Positions 8,643 to 16,894 of a stretch of 64,000 nt of DNA are shown piece after piece (positions within the stretch are counted from its first letter, which is position 1; each line of letters opens with the position of its first letter). The notes beneath the pieces were generated by a model. It made no database searches, was not told the DNA's origin, and worked only from the letters and a program-made list of their open reading frames with translations. Position numbers and translations under genes: made by a program. This DNA comes from Sagittula salina (GTDB lineage: Bacteria; Pseudomonadota; Alphaproteobacteria; Rhodobacterales; Rhodobacteraceae): assembly GCF_017813235.1 (NCBI RefSeq), contig NZ_JAGISH010000008.1:124001-188000 (forward strand), read 5' to 3'.

Positions 8643-9026
8643 TCAGTGCCGGCAGAGAGGCTGGATGTCGAAGCTGGTGATCTGCTCGCCCAGTATCTCG
8701 AACTTCAGCGTCGACATGCAGCCGGAGGCGGTGGTCGCCGTGCCCTCCAGCTCTGTCGGTTTGCCGCTGGCGACCGAAGCGCTGGTGAAGGTCACCTTCT
8801 GATAGGGTTCCGCCCCGGCGAACATCTCGGTGAACTTGTCCGCCGTCAGTTGGTCGCGCAGGGCTGGGTGCATCAGCATGTGCGCGCCCGGTGTGTCGCC
8901 AGAGCTGGAAAGCAGCACGAACTGCTTGGCCACGTCGCGCGAGCCCGAGGAGAAGACCGTGACGGCGACGACAATGAGGACAATGACGGCGACAAAGCCG
9001 CCGAGGATCTTGAAAACGGTTTTCAT
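8643..9026 (-). CDS. Membrane-anchored small extracytoplasmic protein
   Basis: 127 residues: an N-terminal hydrophobic anchor at about 5-26 (VFKILGGFVAVIVLIVVAVTVF) followed by a small domain of roughly 100 residues with two cysteines near the end (SGCMSTLKFEI and QPLCRH) that could pair. The composition (VAKQFVLLSSSGDTPGAHMLMHPALRDQLTADKF) resembles the NTF2-like or DUF4864-like fold of small exported proteins, but I cannot assign it firmly. Start chosen at the ATG at 9026, preceded by AGGGGA; upstream in-frame codons lack support. It sits alone between the MFS transporter and prmA. Confidence 0.72.
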   Translation of the reverse strand: MKTVFKILGGFVAVIVLIVVAVTVFSSGSRDVAKQFVLLSSSGDTPGAHMLMHPALRDQLTADKFTEMFAGAEPYQKVTFTSASVASGKPTELEGTATTASGCMSTLKFEILGEQITSFDIQPLCRH

Positions 9027-9206
9027 GGCTATTCCCCTGGAGAGGAGGTTGAACGAGGATCGTGCACAAAGACGTTGGGGCAATGGGGAAAGGATGCCAG
9101 AGGGGTCATCTGGCGGCAAGCGGGGGATTCCGGACCGCCGCGCCCCTCTCTGGTGCAGGGCGCAAAGCTGGTGTAAGGGCAGCCAACCCCCGAACGGAGA
9201 TTACCC

Positions 9207-10073
9207 ATGCCCACCTGGACCGCCTTTACCAAGCTTGACGACAAGGACCGCGCCGAGGGTCTGGGCGAGGCCATGGAGGAGATGGAGCCGGAACCCACCG
9301 GCGTAGGCGTCTTCGAGATGGAGGACGGATCGGGTCTGTGGGAGGTCGGCGCCTACTTCCTGGAGGAGCCGGATGCGGTGGAACTGGCGCTGCTTGCGGC
9401 GGGCTTTGGGACGCAGCGGTTCGTTGTCTCGGAGGTGCCGGACACCGATTGGGTCGACAAGGTACGGCGCGAGCTGACGCCGGTGGTGGCGGGGCGGTTC
9501 TTTGTCTACGGCAGCCATGATGCGGACAAGATCCCCGAAGGATCGGAACCGTTGCTGATCGAGGCGGCCATGGCATTTGGCACCGGGCACCACGGCACGA
9601 CGCAGGGCTGTCTGGAAGCGCTGGACCGGCTTGCGAACGAAGGTTTCGTCGGGAAGAATGTGGCCGACGTGGGCTGCGGCACCGCCGTGCTGGCCATGGC
9701 GGCAGCGCGCATCTGGCCGAATACGGTGATCGCTTCGGACATCGACGATGTGGCGGTGGAAGTGGCGGAGGCCAACGTCGCCGCCAACGATCTGGGCGAC
9801 AAGGTGATATGCGCCGTTGCAGCGGGCTTTGAGTCCGACGCGCTGCGGACGCGCGCGCCCTATGACCTGGTGTTTGCAAACATCCTCAAGCAACCGCTGA
9901 TCGACCTTGCACCGTCGATGAAACAGCACGTGGCCGAGGGCGGCTACATGATCCTGTCGGGCATCCTGACGCGGCAGGCGGACGACGTCGTGGCGGCCTA
10001 TGCGGAGCAGGGGATTTCCGAGGTGCGCCGGGGCGTCATCAACGATTGGGTGACGCTCGTCCTGCAGAAATGA
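9207..10073 (+). CDS. prmA: Ribosomal protein L11 methyltransferase
   Basis: 288 residues, the short alphaproteobacterial form. PrmA trimethylates lysines and the N-terminus of ribosomal protein L11 using SAM. The catalytic domain has the typical signatures: AMAFGTGHHGTTQGCL, then VADVGCGTAVLAMAAARIWP (motif I), then an acidic residue in ASDIDDVAVEVAEANVAAN, and VFANILKQPLIDLAP, corresponding to the NI[LA] motif. GGAG lies 8 nt before the ATG. The gene stands alone with ~175 nt of AT-richer sequence after it. Confidence 0.95.
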   Translation: MPTWTAFTKLDDKDRAEGLGEAMEEMEPEPTGVGVFEMEDGSGLWEVGAYFLEEPDAVELALLAAGFGTQRFVVSEVPDTDWVDKVRRELTPVVAGRFFVYGSHDADKIPEGSEPLLIEAAMAFGTGHHGTTQGCLEALDRLANEGFVGKNVADVGCGTAVLAMAAARIWPNTVIASDIDDVAVEVAEANVAANDLGDKVICAVAAGFESDALRTRAPYDLVFANILKQPLIDLAPSMKQHVAEGGYMILSGILTRQADDVVAAYAEQGISEVRRGVINDWVTLVLQK

Positions 10074-10247
10074 GGCTGCGGGGGCCAGTAACGGGGTCCA
10101 GTATCGCGGGCGCGAAGTCTGGCGGCGAATTAAGAAAGGTTAACGACACATTTGCGTAAAACTTTGGGCAGATGCCGCAATGTCGCCGCAATCGAAGTTT
10201 AAAAATCTCCGCATCCGGTGGGGGCCGGTATGCATGAGGCTTTCATC

Positions 10248-10592
10248 ATGGAAGACGCTCTGAACAGGTATCGCCACCGCGAGGACGCGGTGCGGCGCAA
10301 GCACGCCCGTCTGGCCAAGGGATACGTCACCAAGCTGGACAGAAACGGCGTCTACGTCCAGGTCCCCGACAGCAAGGCGGGCGGAATGTCGCTGCGCGTT
10401 GTGCTGTACGCGGCGGTGATCTTTTTCGGATTCAAGGTCATGATCCTGACCGGTCTGGGCGAAGCGGATTACGGCGCCAGCTTGCAGGCGCTGTCACAGG
10501 GGTCGCTGTTCGAACGCGCCGGTGCATGGATGATGCAAGCCGACCCGCTCACGGCGAAACTATCCGAACTCGTGTCTCTTCTGATTACCTGA
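10248..10592 (+). CDS. Small single-pass membrane protein, unknown
   Basis: 114 residues. A basic N-terminal third (RYRHREDAVRRKHARLAKGY) is followed by one hydrophobic helix at about 56-76 (LRVVLYAAVIFFGFKVMIL) and a short outer segment. I do not recognise a family; it is probably a lineage-specific inner-membrane protein. TGAGG 8 nt before the ATG at 10248 supports that start; an ATG at 10230 and a GTG at 10218 are in frame. A terminator follows directly. Confidence 0.72.
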   Translation: MEDALNRYRHREDAVRRKHARLAKGYVTKLDRNGVYVQVPDSKAGGMSLRVVLYAAVIFFGFKVMILTGLGEADYGASLQALSQGSLFERAGAWMMQADPLTAKLSELVSLLIT

Positions 10593-10614
10593 ACTCTCGA
10601 TCCGCCGCTCACGG

Positions 10615-10650
10615 AAAAAAGGCCGCGTCTCTTTCGAGTCGCGGCCTTTT
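10615..10650. terminator. Bidirectional intrinsic terminator
   Basis: A 7-bp GC stem (GGCCGCG / CGCGGCC at 10621-10627 and 10640-10646) is flanked by A6 on the left and T4 on the right, so it can end transcripts from both the small membrane-protein gene (+) and the DUF1127 gene (-). Confidence 0.85.
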
Positions 10651-10673
10651 CTCATGCGCGGTCGCTGACATGG

Positions 10674-10877
10674 TCAGCGCTTTGCGACGGTATCGATGTC
10701 GCCACGGCACAGGCCGATGTCGGACAGTTCGCGGTCGGACAGGGCCGAGAGGCTCTTGCGGGTGACGCGGGCGTCGTTCCAGCTGTTCAGTGCGCCAAAG
10801 GCGGACGCGAAGACGGACCCGATGCGCGCGGCGGAGCCGGTGGCGGAGGGGATGCGGGTGGTGTCGAATGCGGACAT
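10674..10877 (-). CDS. DUF1127 (YjiS-like) mini-protein
   Basis: 67 residues. The C-terminal half has the DUF1127 pattern: ARVTRKSLSALSDRELSDIGLCRGDIDTVA, i.e. a short helix, L-x-x-L-S-D-R-x-L-x-D-I-G-[LI] and an arginine-rich surface. Members in alphaproteobacteria bind RNA or act in phosphate, colony and stress phenotypes, and are often strongly expressed and stress-responsive; a role here is inference. The start is the ATG at 10877. It converges on the small membrane-protein gene and shares its terminator. Confidence 0.88.
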   Translation of the reverse strand: MSAFDTTRIPSATGSAARIGSVFASAFGALNSWNDARVTRKSLSALSDRELSDIGLCRGDIDTVAKR

Positions 10878-11211
10878 GATCTGAGGTCTCTCGATAGGGG
10901 TGCTCGTTTGCAAAGCGCACGTAAATTGGGCGGCGGACCAAAACAAGACGCTTAGATTGCATGGGACGGATGCAAAATCCGCATGGCTCGATATGCGGTT
11001 AATGGTCTGTAAAAATTGGCAAAAATTCGCCTGAGCACTGTGTCGTTTCCGGCGCCTGAAGCGGCGGATTCGGCCAGCGGATTTGCTGCGACCGGGTGGG
11101 TGTGTCGCAAACGCGCGAGCGCGTGTCGAATTTATGCCGCCGCGCATTAACCTTGGCACATGTTCGCGTTTCGTGCTAATCCTTGCGACAAAATGACAAG
11201 AGCGGGCAGGT
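10878..11211. other. Intergenic promoter region of DUF1127 gene and ruvCAB
   Basis: 334 nt without a convincing ORF, clearly AT-richer than its surroundings. It must hold the divergent promoters. A near-match to the alphaproteobacterial LexA box (GTTC-N7-GTGC, one base off GTTC-N7-GTTC) lies at 11162-11176, 36 nt before the ruvC start. A small hairpin (GGATGCAAAATCCGCAT) is near 10970. Confidence 0.5.
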
Positions 11212-11703
11212 ATGCGGATTTTAGGCATTGATCCGGGGTTGCGACACCTCGGATGGGGCGTGATCGACGTCGAGGGCAGCCGGTTGCGGCATGTCGCCAA
11301 CGGGACCTGCGATTCGGATGGCGCGGCGGAACTGTCGCTGCGGCTATTGTCGCTGCACGGTCAGCTGACACGGGTTTTCGAGACCTGGCGCCCGGATCAG
11401 GCGGCGATTGAGAAGACTTTCGTCAACAAGGACGCGGTGGGCACGTTGAAGCTGGGGCAGGCGCGGGGTGTGGCGCTGCTGGTGCCCGCGCAGTTCGGGC
11501 TGTCGGTGGGCGAATACGCCCCCAACCAGGTCAAGAAGACGGTGGTCGGCGTCGGCCACGCGGACAAGGCGCAGATCCAGCATATGGTAAAGATGCAATT
11601 GCCCGGCGCGGTGCTGACCGGACCGGACGCGGCGGACGCGCTGGCCATTGCCATCTGCCACGCGCATCAATCGGGAATGCAAAGAATGAAGGTGCGGGCA
11701 TGA
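11212..11703 (+). CDS. ruvC: Crossover junction endodeoxyribonuclease RuvC
   Basis: 163 residues, normal length. RuvC resolves Holliday junctions as a homodimer. The RNase H-like core is clear: [18 protein letters not shown] with the first catalytic Asp, the Glu in [13 protein letters not shown], and the C-terminal acidic pair in [16 protein letters not shown]. It heads ruvC-ruvA-ruvB; ruvA begins 10 nt downstream. A degenerate LexA-like box lies upstream. The ATG follows a weak purine stretch. Confidence 0.97.
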   Translation: MRILGIDPGLRHLGWGVIDVEGSRLRHVANGTCDSDGAAELSLRLLSLHGQLTRVFETWRPDQAAIEKTFVNKDAVGTLKLGQARGVALLVPAQFGLSVGEYAPNQVKKTVVGVGHADKAQIQHMVKMQLPGAVLTGPDAADALAIAICHAHQSGMQRMKVRA

Positions 11704-11713
11704 GGGTCTTGTC

Positions 11714-12406
11714 GTGATTGGGCGTATCGCGGGCGTCATCGTTTACAAGGGCGACGATCATGTGCTGATCGACGTGCGGGGGGTGGGCTACATGGTCTAC
11801 TGCACCGACCGGGTTCTGGCGGCATTGGGCCGAGGCGGAGAGGCGGTCGCGCTGTATACCGACTTGCTGGTGCGAGAGGACCTGTTGCAGCTCTTCGGCT
11901 TTCCGACGCTGGTGGAGAAGGAGTGGTTCCGCCTGCTCATGTCGGTGCAGGGGGTGGGGGCAAAGGCGTCACTGGCGATCCTCTCCGCGTTGGGGGCGGA
12001 TGGCACCAGCCGGGCGATCGCGCTGGGCGACTGGAACGCGATCAAGGCGGCCAAGGGCATCGGCCCGAAGTCGGCGCAGCGCGTCGTCAACGAGCTGAAG
12101 GACAAGGCGCCCACGGTCATGGCCATGGGCATCAATGCGCCAGTGGGGGCAGCGGGCGTGCCGGGCAGCACGGCGGCACCCGAGGACGACGCGGTGATCG
12201 AGGCAGCGGGCGCGCCCGCCCAAGCCGCTGCGGCCCCAAGTCCGTCGCCCTCGGCGCAGGCAGAAGCCTTGTCCGCGCTGGGCAACCTCGGCTATGCGCC
12301 GGGAGAGGCGGCCGGCGCGGTGGCGCAGGCGGCGGGCGAAGCGCCGGAGGAGGATACCGCGGGGCTGATCCGCGCGGCGCTGCGGCTTTTGGCGCCGAAG
12401 GGGTGA
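11714..12406 (+). CDS. ruvA: Holliday junction branch migration protein RuvA
   Basis: 230 residues, somewhat longer than the usual ~200. It starts with GTG ([20 protein letters not shown]). The OB-fold domain is followed by two helix-hairpin-helix units ([20 protein letters not shown], and [20 protein letters not shown]). The extra length lies in an Ala/Pro-rich linker at about 140-185, before domain III, which contacts RuvB ([16 protein letters not shown]). RuvA tetramers hold the junction in a square-planar form. Confidence 0.96.
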   Translation: MIGRIAGVIVYKGDDHVLIDVRGVGYMVYCTDRVLAALGRGGEAVALYTDLLVREDLLQLFGFPTLVEKEWFRLLMSVQGVGAKASLAILSALGADGTSRAIALGDWNAIKAAKGIGPKSAQRVVNELKDKAPTVMAMGINAPVGAAGVPGSTAAPEDDAVIEAAGAPAQAAAAPSPSPSAQAEALSALGNLGYAPGEAAGAVAQAAGEAPEEDTAGLIRAALRLLAPKG

Positions 12407-12437
12407 GGCGGGGCGCGCCCCGTCCCGCAGACGAAGG

Positions 12438-12463
12438 CGGTGGGTTCCAAACCCACCCTACGG
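12438..12463. other. Hairpin in the ruvA-ruvB gap
   Basis: GGTGGGTT-cc-AAACCCACC forms an 8-9 bp stem 30 nt after the ruvA stop, followed by CCTACGG. It has no U-tract, so it is more likely a small dispersed palindrome or mRNA processing signal than a terminator. Confidence 0.5.
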
Positions 12464-12477
12464 AGTGAAGCAGTCGC

Positions 12478-13503
12478 ATGGGACCTGATCCGACATTGCG
12501 TCCGGAGCCGCTGCCGGAGGACCGCGACCGGGCGCTTCGGCCGCAGATGCTTGACGATTTCGTGGGGCAGGCGGAGGCGCGGGCCAACCTGCGGGTCTTT
12601 ATCGAAAGCGCGCGCACGCGTGGCGAGGCGATGGACCATACGCTGTTTCACGGCCCCCCCGGACTGGGCAAGACCACTCTGGCGCAGATCATGGCGCGGG
12701 AGCTGGGGGTCGGATTTCGCATGACCTCCGGGCCGGTGCTGGCGAAGGCGGGCGATCTGGCGGCGATCCTGACCAACCTCGAAGCGCGCGACGTTCTGTT
12801 CATCGACGAGATCCACCGCATGAGCGCGGTGGTCGAGGAGGTGCTGTACCCGGCGATGGAGGATTACGAACTGGACCTCGTGATCGGCGAGGGTCCGGCG
12901 GCGCGGACGGTGCGGATCGAGTTGCAGCCCTTCACGCTGGTCGGGGCCACGACACGTCTCGGGTTGTTGCAGACGCCCCTGCGCGACCGCTTCGGCATTC
13001 CGACACGGCTGAATTTCTACACCATCGACGAGCTGGAGACCATCGTCGCGGGCAACGCGCGCAAGCTCGGCGTGCGGGTCGAAGGCGACGGCGCGCTGGA
13101 GATCGCCCGCCGCGCGCGCGGTACGCCACGCATTGCCGGACGGCTCTTGCGCCGGGTCGTGGATTTTGCCGTGGTCGAGGGTGGTGGCGTGGTGACGCGC
13201 GCTCTGGCGGACAGCTCGTTGACGCGGCTCGGTGTCGATGCGCTGGGGTTGGACGGCGCGGACCGGCGCTACCTTCAGCTGATCGCCCAAAGCTACGGTG
13301 GCGGGCCAGTGGGGATCGAAACGCTGTCGGCCGCACTATCCGAAAGCCGCGACGCGCTGGAGGAGGTGGTGGAACCCTATCTGCTGCAACAGGGCCTGAT
13401 CCAGCGGACCCCGCGTGGCCGAATGCTGACGCAGGCCTCGTGGCGGCACATCGGGCTGGAACCCCCGCGCGCGCCCGGGCAGGGGACGCTCTTCGACGGC
13501 TGA
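12478..13503 (+). CDS. ruvB: Holliday junction branch migration DNA helicase RuvB
   Basis: 341 residues, full length. It is an AAA+ motor: Walker [14 protein letters not shown], Walker [11 protein letters not shown], sensor and arginine-finger region ([18 protein letters not shown]), and a winged-helix C-terminal domain ending [17 protein letters not shown]. It drives branch migration on RuvA-bound junctions. The ATG lies 71 nt after ruvA, with GGAGTGAAG upstream. Confidence 0.98.
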   Translation: MGPDPTLRPEPLPEDRDRALRPQMLDDFVGQAEARANLRVFIESARTRGEAMDHTLFHGPPGLGKTTLAQIMARELGVGFRMTSGPVLAKAGDLAAILTNLEARDVLFIDEIHRMSAVVEEVLYPAMEDYELDLVIGEGPAARTVRIELQPFTLVGATTRLGLLQTPLRDRFGIPTRLNFYTIDELETIVAGNARKLGVRVEGDGALEIARRARGTPRIAGRLLRRVVDFAVVEGGGVVTRALADSSLTRLGVDALGLDGADRRYLQLIAQSYGGGPVGIETLSAALSESRDALEEVVEPYLLQQGLIQRTPRGRMLTQASWRHIGLEPPRAPGQGTLFDG

Positions 13504-13600
13504 CCGGTTGCCCTGCGGGGGCTGCGGGGTGTATCCCCGCGCCGGATCATTCTGTGGCGCCTGACTTGGCGGCGCGACTGCGGACAGCGGAGTTGAGCAA

Positions 13601-14254
13601 TTGGAAAGCGAAGAGACAGGGGCGGTTTCGCCGGAGGCGGTGACGGCGCTGTTCACCCGCGAGGCGGGGGGCTACTTCTGCGCCCGCTGGGGGCGACCCA
13701 TCGCGCCGATCATCTTTGGGATCGAGGATGAAACCCTGGCGGTGGTGAAGGGCGCGCTGGAGGCGGTCTGCTCCATGGCCGGGCATCAGATGGCAGAGAC
13801 TGACCCGGAGCAGGGCACCAACCTGATGGTGTTCTTCTTCCGCGACTGGGCGGAGCTGAACGCGGTGCCGGACCTCGGACGCATGGTGGAAGGCCTGCCG
13901 GAGATGCTGGCCCGGCTGGAGACGGAGGGGGCCAACCAGTATCGCGTCTTCCGCTTCGATGCCAATGGCGCGATCCGGGCCTGTTTCGTCTTTCTGCGGA
14001 TGGACGCGGCCCTGGCGGCGGTCCCGGCAGAGGAGCTTGCCCTGACGCAGGCCGTGCAAGTCATGCTGAGCTGGTCCGAAGGCGCCTTTCGCACCCGCGC
14101 GCCGCTGGCGCTGGCGGCGGGGCGCGCGGTGCTGCGCCCGGATGTGGCTGCGGTGATCCGCGCGGCCTATGATCCGGTGATGCCTGCGGCCGCGGACGAT
14201 CCCAGCCATGCGCTGCGACTGGCGGCGCGGGCGACGCTGGCGCTGACGGGGTGA
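13601..14254 (+). CDS. YbjN-like (type III secretion chaperone fold) protein
   Basis: 217 residues. The pattern of an alpha/beta domain around ANLMVFFFRDWAELNAVPDLGRMVEGLPEML and NQYRVFRFDANGAIRACFVFLRMDAALAAVPAEELAL suggests a YbjN or related fold; the identification is tentative. No ATG precedes the conserved part, so translation probably begins at TTG 13601 (MESEETGAVSPEAV), which has GGAG about 10 nt upstream. It lies 97 nt after ruvB on the same strand and could be the last gene of that unit. Role unknown. Confidence 0.65.
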   Translation: MESEETGAVSPEAVTALFTREAGGYFCARWGRPIAPIIFGIEDETLAVVKGALEAVCSMAGHQMAETDPEQGTNLMVFFFRDWAELNAVPDLGRMVEGLPEMLARLETEGANQYRVFRFDANGAIRACFVFLRMDAALAAVPAEELALTQAVQVMLSWSEGAFRTRAPLALAAGRAVLRPDVAAVIRAAYDPVMPAAADDPSHALRLAARATLALTG

Positions 14255-14289
14255 CTGTCCAGACCGCGATGGCGGGCGGCGTGGTGCTA

Positions 14290-14650
14290 TCGAGCCAGCG
14301 GCGGGGCCATCGAGCACGCCGGGCAGGCAGCGCCGGAAGGTGACCATGGGATGGCCGCGTGCCTCGCGGCTGATCGGGCCGAATCAGGACGCGTCGGTAA
14401 CCAGCGCGAAATGCGAAATATAGGCAAGGTTGAAGGTCGAGAGGCTGGGGGGCTGATGCCGGAGGGGGCCATAGTCGCCCGGCGCAATATCAACCAGCGC
14501 CAGCAGCCTGACCCGACGGAGCAGGTGGCAGAAGGCGGTCAGGCGGTCGGCCCGGTCCGTGATTGTGTCAATGTCGTCGCTGACATCGCCGGTAAAATGC
14601 GCCTCGACCATGCAAAGGCCGGGATCGAAAGAATAACTGAGCGGGCATCG
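14290..14650 (-). pseudogene. Decayed small-protein gene (STAS/SpoIIAA-like in appearance)
   Basis: One reading frame on the minus strand gives a protein-like sequence, SYSFDPGLCMVEAHFTGDVS, then LLALVDIAPGDYGPL and FALVTDAS, interrupted by an in-frame TGA at 14384-14386. It then goes on in the same frame as FGPISREARGHPMVTFRRCLPGVLDG. The beta-alpha layout and the phrase ending LVTD resemble SpoIIAA-like proteins, a weak identification. No proper start is visible upstream of an ATG at 14611. A TGG-to-TGA change or a sequencing error would explain the break. Confidence 0.45.
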
Positions 14651-14767
14651 GTCCTCCCAGGGCGGAGGCCCCTTTGGGGGGCTGGTTGATTGACCGGGTC
14701 AGTTTGTGAGGGGGATTCTGAAAGGCAAATGATTTATTCCACGCCGCCGCCCCAGCGCAGCACGCAG

Positions 14768-14795
14768 AAGGCCCGATCGTGGACCGGGCCTTTGA
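14768..14795 (-). terminator. Probable intrinsic terminator of trpS
   Basis: An 8-bp stem AAGGCCCG / CGGGCCTT (14768-14775 and 14785-14792) begins 23 nt past the trpS stop. The U-run in the minus-strand transcript is short. Confidence 0.6.
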
Positions 14796-14814
14796 TGTAT
14801 CCATCATCCGGGCG

Positions 14815-15846
14815 TCAGCGCACCATGCCGACGATGTCGAGCGTACGCGCCATGATCGGGTTGGCGATTTCGCGGGCGCGTTCGGCACCACGACGGAGGA
14901 TGGCGTCGATCTCGTCCGGTGTCTGCATCAGGCGCCCCATCTCGGTTGAGATGGGCGACAGCTTTGCTACCGCGAGGTCTGCCAGCATCGGCTTGAACTC
15001 CGAAAACTGCCTGCCGCCAACCTCGGCCAGCACTTGCGCCTGCGTCTGGTCGTTGAGCGCGGCGTAGATGTTGACGAGGTTCTTCGCCTCCGGGCGGCCC
15101 TCCAGCCCCTCGGCCTCCGAGGGCAGGGCGTCGGGGTCGGTCTTCGCCTTGCGGATCTTGGCCGCGATGGAGTCGGAATCGTCGGTCAGGTTGATGCGCG
15201 ACATATCCGAGGGGTCGGATTTCGACATCTTCTTCGACCCGTCGCGCAGCGACATGACGCGGGTCGCCGTGCCCTCGATCACCGGTTCGGGGATCGGGAA
15301 GAAATCCACCCCGAAATCGTGATTGAACTTGGTGGCGATGTCACGGGTCAGTTCGACGTGCTGCTTCTGATCCTCGCCGACAGGGACGTGGGTCGCGTGG
15401 TACAGCAGGATGTCCGCCGCCATCAGCGCCGGGTAGGCGAAAAGGCCAAGCGAGGCGTTCTGAGCGTTCTTGCCCGCCTTGTCCTTCCACTGGGTCATGC
15501 GCTGCATCCAGCCCATGCGGGCGACACAGTTGAACACCCAGCCCAGTTCGGCATGGGCGCTGACCTGGCTCTGGTTGAACAGGATCGACTTTTCCGGGTC
15601 GAGGCCCGAGGCGATGTAGCCCGCGCAGAGTTCGCGCGTGGCGTTGCGCAGGCTGGCCGGATCCTGCCAGACGGTGATCGCGTGCAGATCGACCATGCAG
15701 TAGATCGACTGCACCCCGCTGTTCTGGCTGTCGACGAAACGCTTCAGCGCGCCGAGGTAATTGCCCAGCGTCAGCCCGCCTGAGGGCTGGATGCCGGAAA
15801 AGACCCGGGGCGTGAAGGCGGGAGAGGTTTGGACCCCCTCGGTCAT
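14815..15846 (-). CDS. trpS: Tryptophanyl-tRNA synthetase
   Basis: 343 residues, normal length for a class Ic synthetase that charges tRNA-Trp. The HIGH-equivalent motif is [19 protein letters not shown] and the KMSKS loop reads [15 protein letters not shown]. The start at 15846 ([11 protein letters not shown]) is preferred; further upstream the frame is antisense to the rhomboid gene. It is divergent from that gene with 76 nt between starts. Confidence 0.97.
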   Translation of the reverse strand: MTEGVQTSPAFTPRVFSGIQPSGGLTLGNYLGALKRFVDSQNSGVQSIYCMVDLHAITVWQDPASLRNATRELCAGYIASGLDPEKSILFNQSQVSAHAELGWVFNCVARMGWMQRMTQWKDKAGKNAQNASLGLFAYPALMAADILLYHATHVPVGEDQKQHVELTRDIATKFNHDFGVDFFPIPEPVIEGTATRVMSLRDGSKKMSKSDPSDMSRINLTDDSDSIAAKIRKAKTDPDALPSEAEGLEGRPEAKNLVNIYAALNDQTQAQVLAEVGGRQFSEFKPMLADLAVAKLSPISTEMGRLMQTPDEIDAILRRGAERAREIANPIMARTLDIVGMVR

Positions 15847-15922
15847 GGCGATGTCTCCGTCTGGAAAAAGCTGTCCGGCTGGCGTACCGAGGGGGCGCAC
15901 ACCCGTCAAGGAAGAAGCCGAC

Positions 15923-16630
15923 ATGAGCGATCCCAACGACCCGCGCAAGCACCCGATGAACGAGGCCCCCGTGCACCCGGTGCCGCCGGTGGTGGTGGCG
16001 ATGTTTCTCGTCCTGCTGGGAATCGAGGCGGTCTTTACTCTGGGCGAGATGGGGATGGTCGGCGGGCCGGAAGGGATCGGGCTGCGCGCCACCTACATCG
16101 AGCGGTTCGGGTTTTCCGGGCAGGTCTTCGACTGGATGATGGCAACCGGGACATGGCCATTGCACCACTTGCTGAGGGTCTTCTCTTACAGCTTCCTGCA
16201 CGGGTCGTTCTATCAGGCCATCTTTGGCATGGTTTTCATCCTCGCCATGGGCAAGGCAGTGGTGGAGGCCATGGGGGCGCTGCCCTTCGTGGCGATCTAT
16301 TTCGCCAGCGCGGCGGTGGGAGCGGTTGCCTTTGGTGTGCTCAGCGACGGGCCGTGGTTGATCGGGGCCTATCCGGCGGCCTACGGGCTTATCGGCGGGT
16401 TTTCCTACCTGCTGTGGCTGCAACTCGGCGCGGTGGGGGCCCCGCAGATGCGCGCCTTCAGTCTGATCGGAGTGCTGCTGGCGATCCAGCTGCTCTTTGG
16501 GCTCATGTTTGGCAGCGATGACAGCTGGATCGCGGAGCTTGCGGGCTTCGTCACGGGCTTTTTGCTGTCGGTGGTGCTGATCCCGGGCGGCTGGGCGCGG
16601 TTGCTGGCGCGTCTCAGGGGCGCGCGCTGA
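15923..16630 (+). CDS. Rhomboid-fold membrane protein lacking the catalytic dyad
   Basis: 235 residues, six predicted helices, with the overall rhomboid pattern: an FLHGSF loop near residue 91 and a G-A-x-x-A-x-Y-G-L-I-G helix at 148-158. In active rhomboid proteases this helix reads GASGA with a Ser nucleophile; here the Ser position is Tyr150 and the next Gly is Pro. The catalytic His of the last helix is Glu205 ([13 protein letters not shown]), and the His/Asn pair of helix 2 (HxxxN) is replaced by Gln and Gly. The protein should thus be a proteolytically inactive, iRhom/derlin-like member. It lies between the divergent trpS and the convergent murJ gene. Confidence 0.82.
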   Translation: MSDPNDPRKHPMNEAPVHPVPPVVVAMFLVLLGIEAVFTLGEMGMVGGPEGIGLRATYIERFGFSGQVFDWMMATGTWPLHHLLRVFSYSFLHGSFYQAIFGMVFILAMGKAVVEAMGALPFVAIYFASAAVGAVAFGVLSDGPWLIGAYPAAYGLIGGFSYLLWLQLGAVGAPQMRAFSLIGVLLAIQLLFGLMFGSDDSWIAELAGFVTGFLLSVVLIPGGWARLLARLRGAR

Positions 16631-16894
16631 CGGTCAGAAAGACGCTTGGGCTGCCGTCCGGCCATGCGCCGGGCCGGGGACCTGCGCAGTGCCCCGAGCG
16701 GCTCTGCCAGGGCCGGATGCCGCCCGCCACGGGTGCGGTCGGCCCGGGTCGCAAGAGCGGCTCTGGCAGGCGCGGGGTCTCAGCGGCACTTCGGGCATCA
16801 CGCTTTGGATGGCGACTTGCTGCGCCACTCATGTCTGCATCGGATCACTGCGCCTGCGCAGCGCTGGGGGCTTTGGGGATCGTGGCGGGAGCGG

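Noticed and set aside
12438..12463. Terminator between ruvA and ruvB
   Set aside because: The stem has no following T-run and ruvB continues the operon; listed only as a hairpin.
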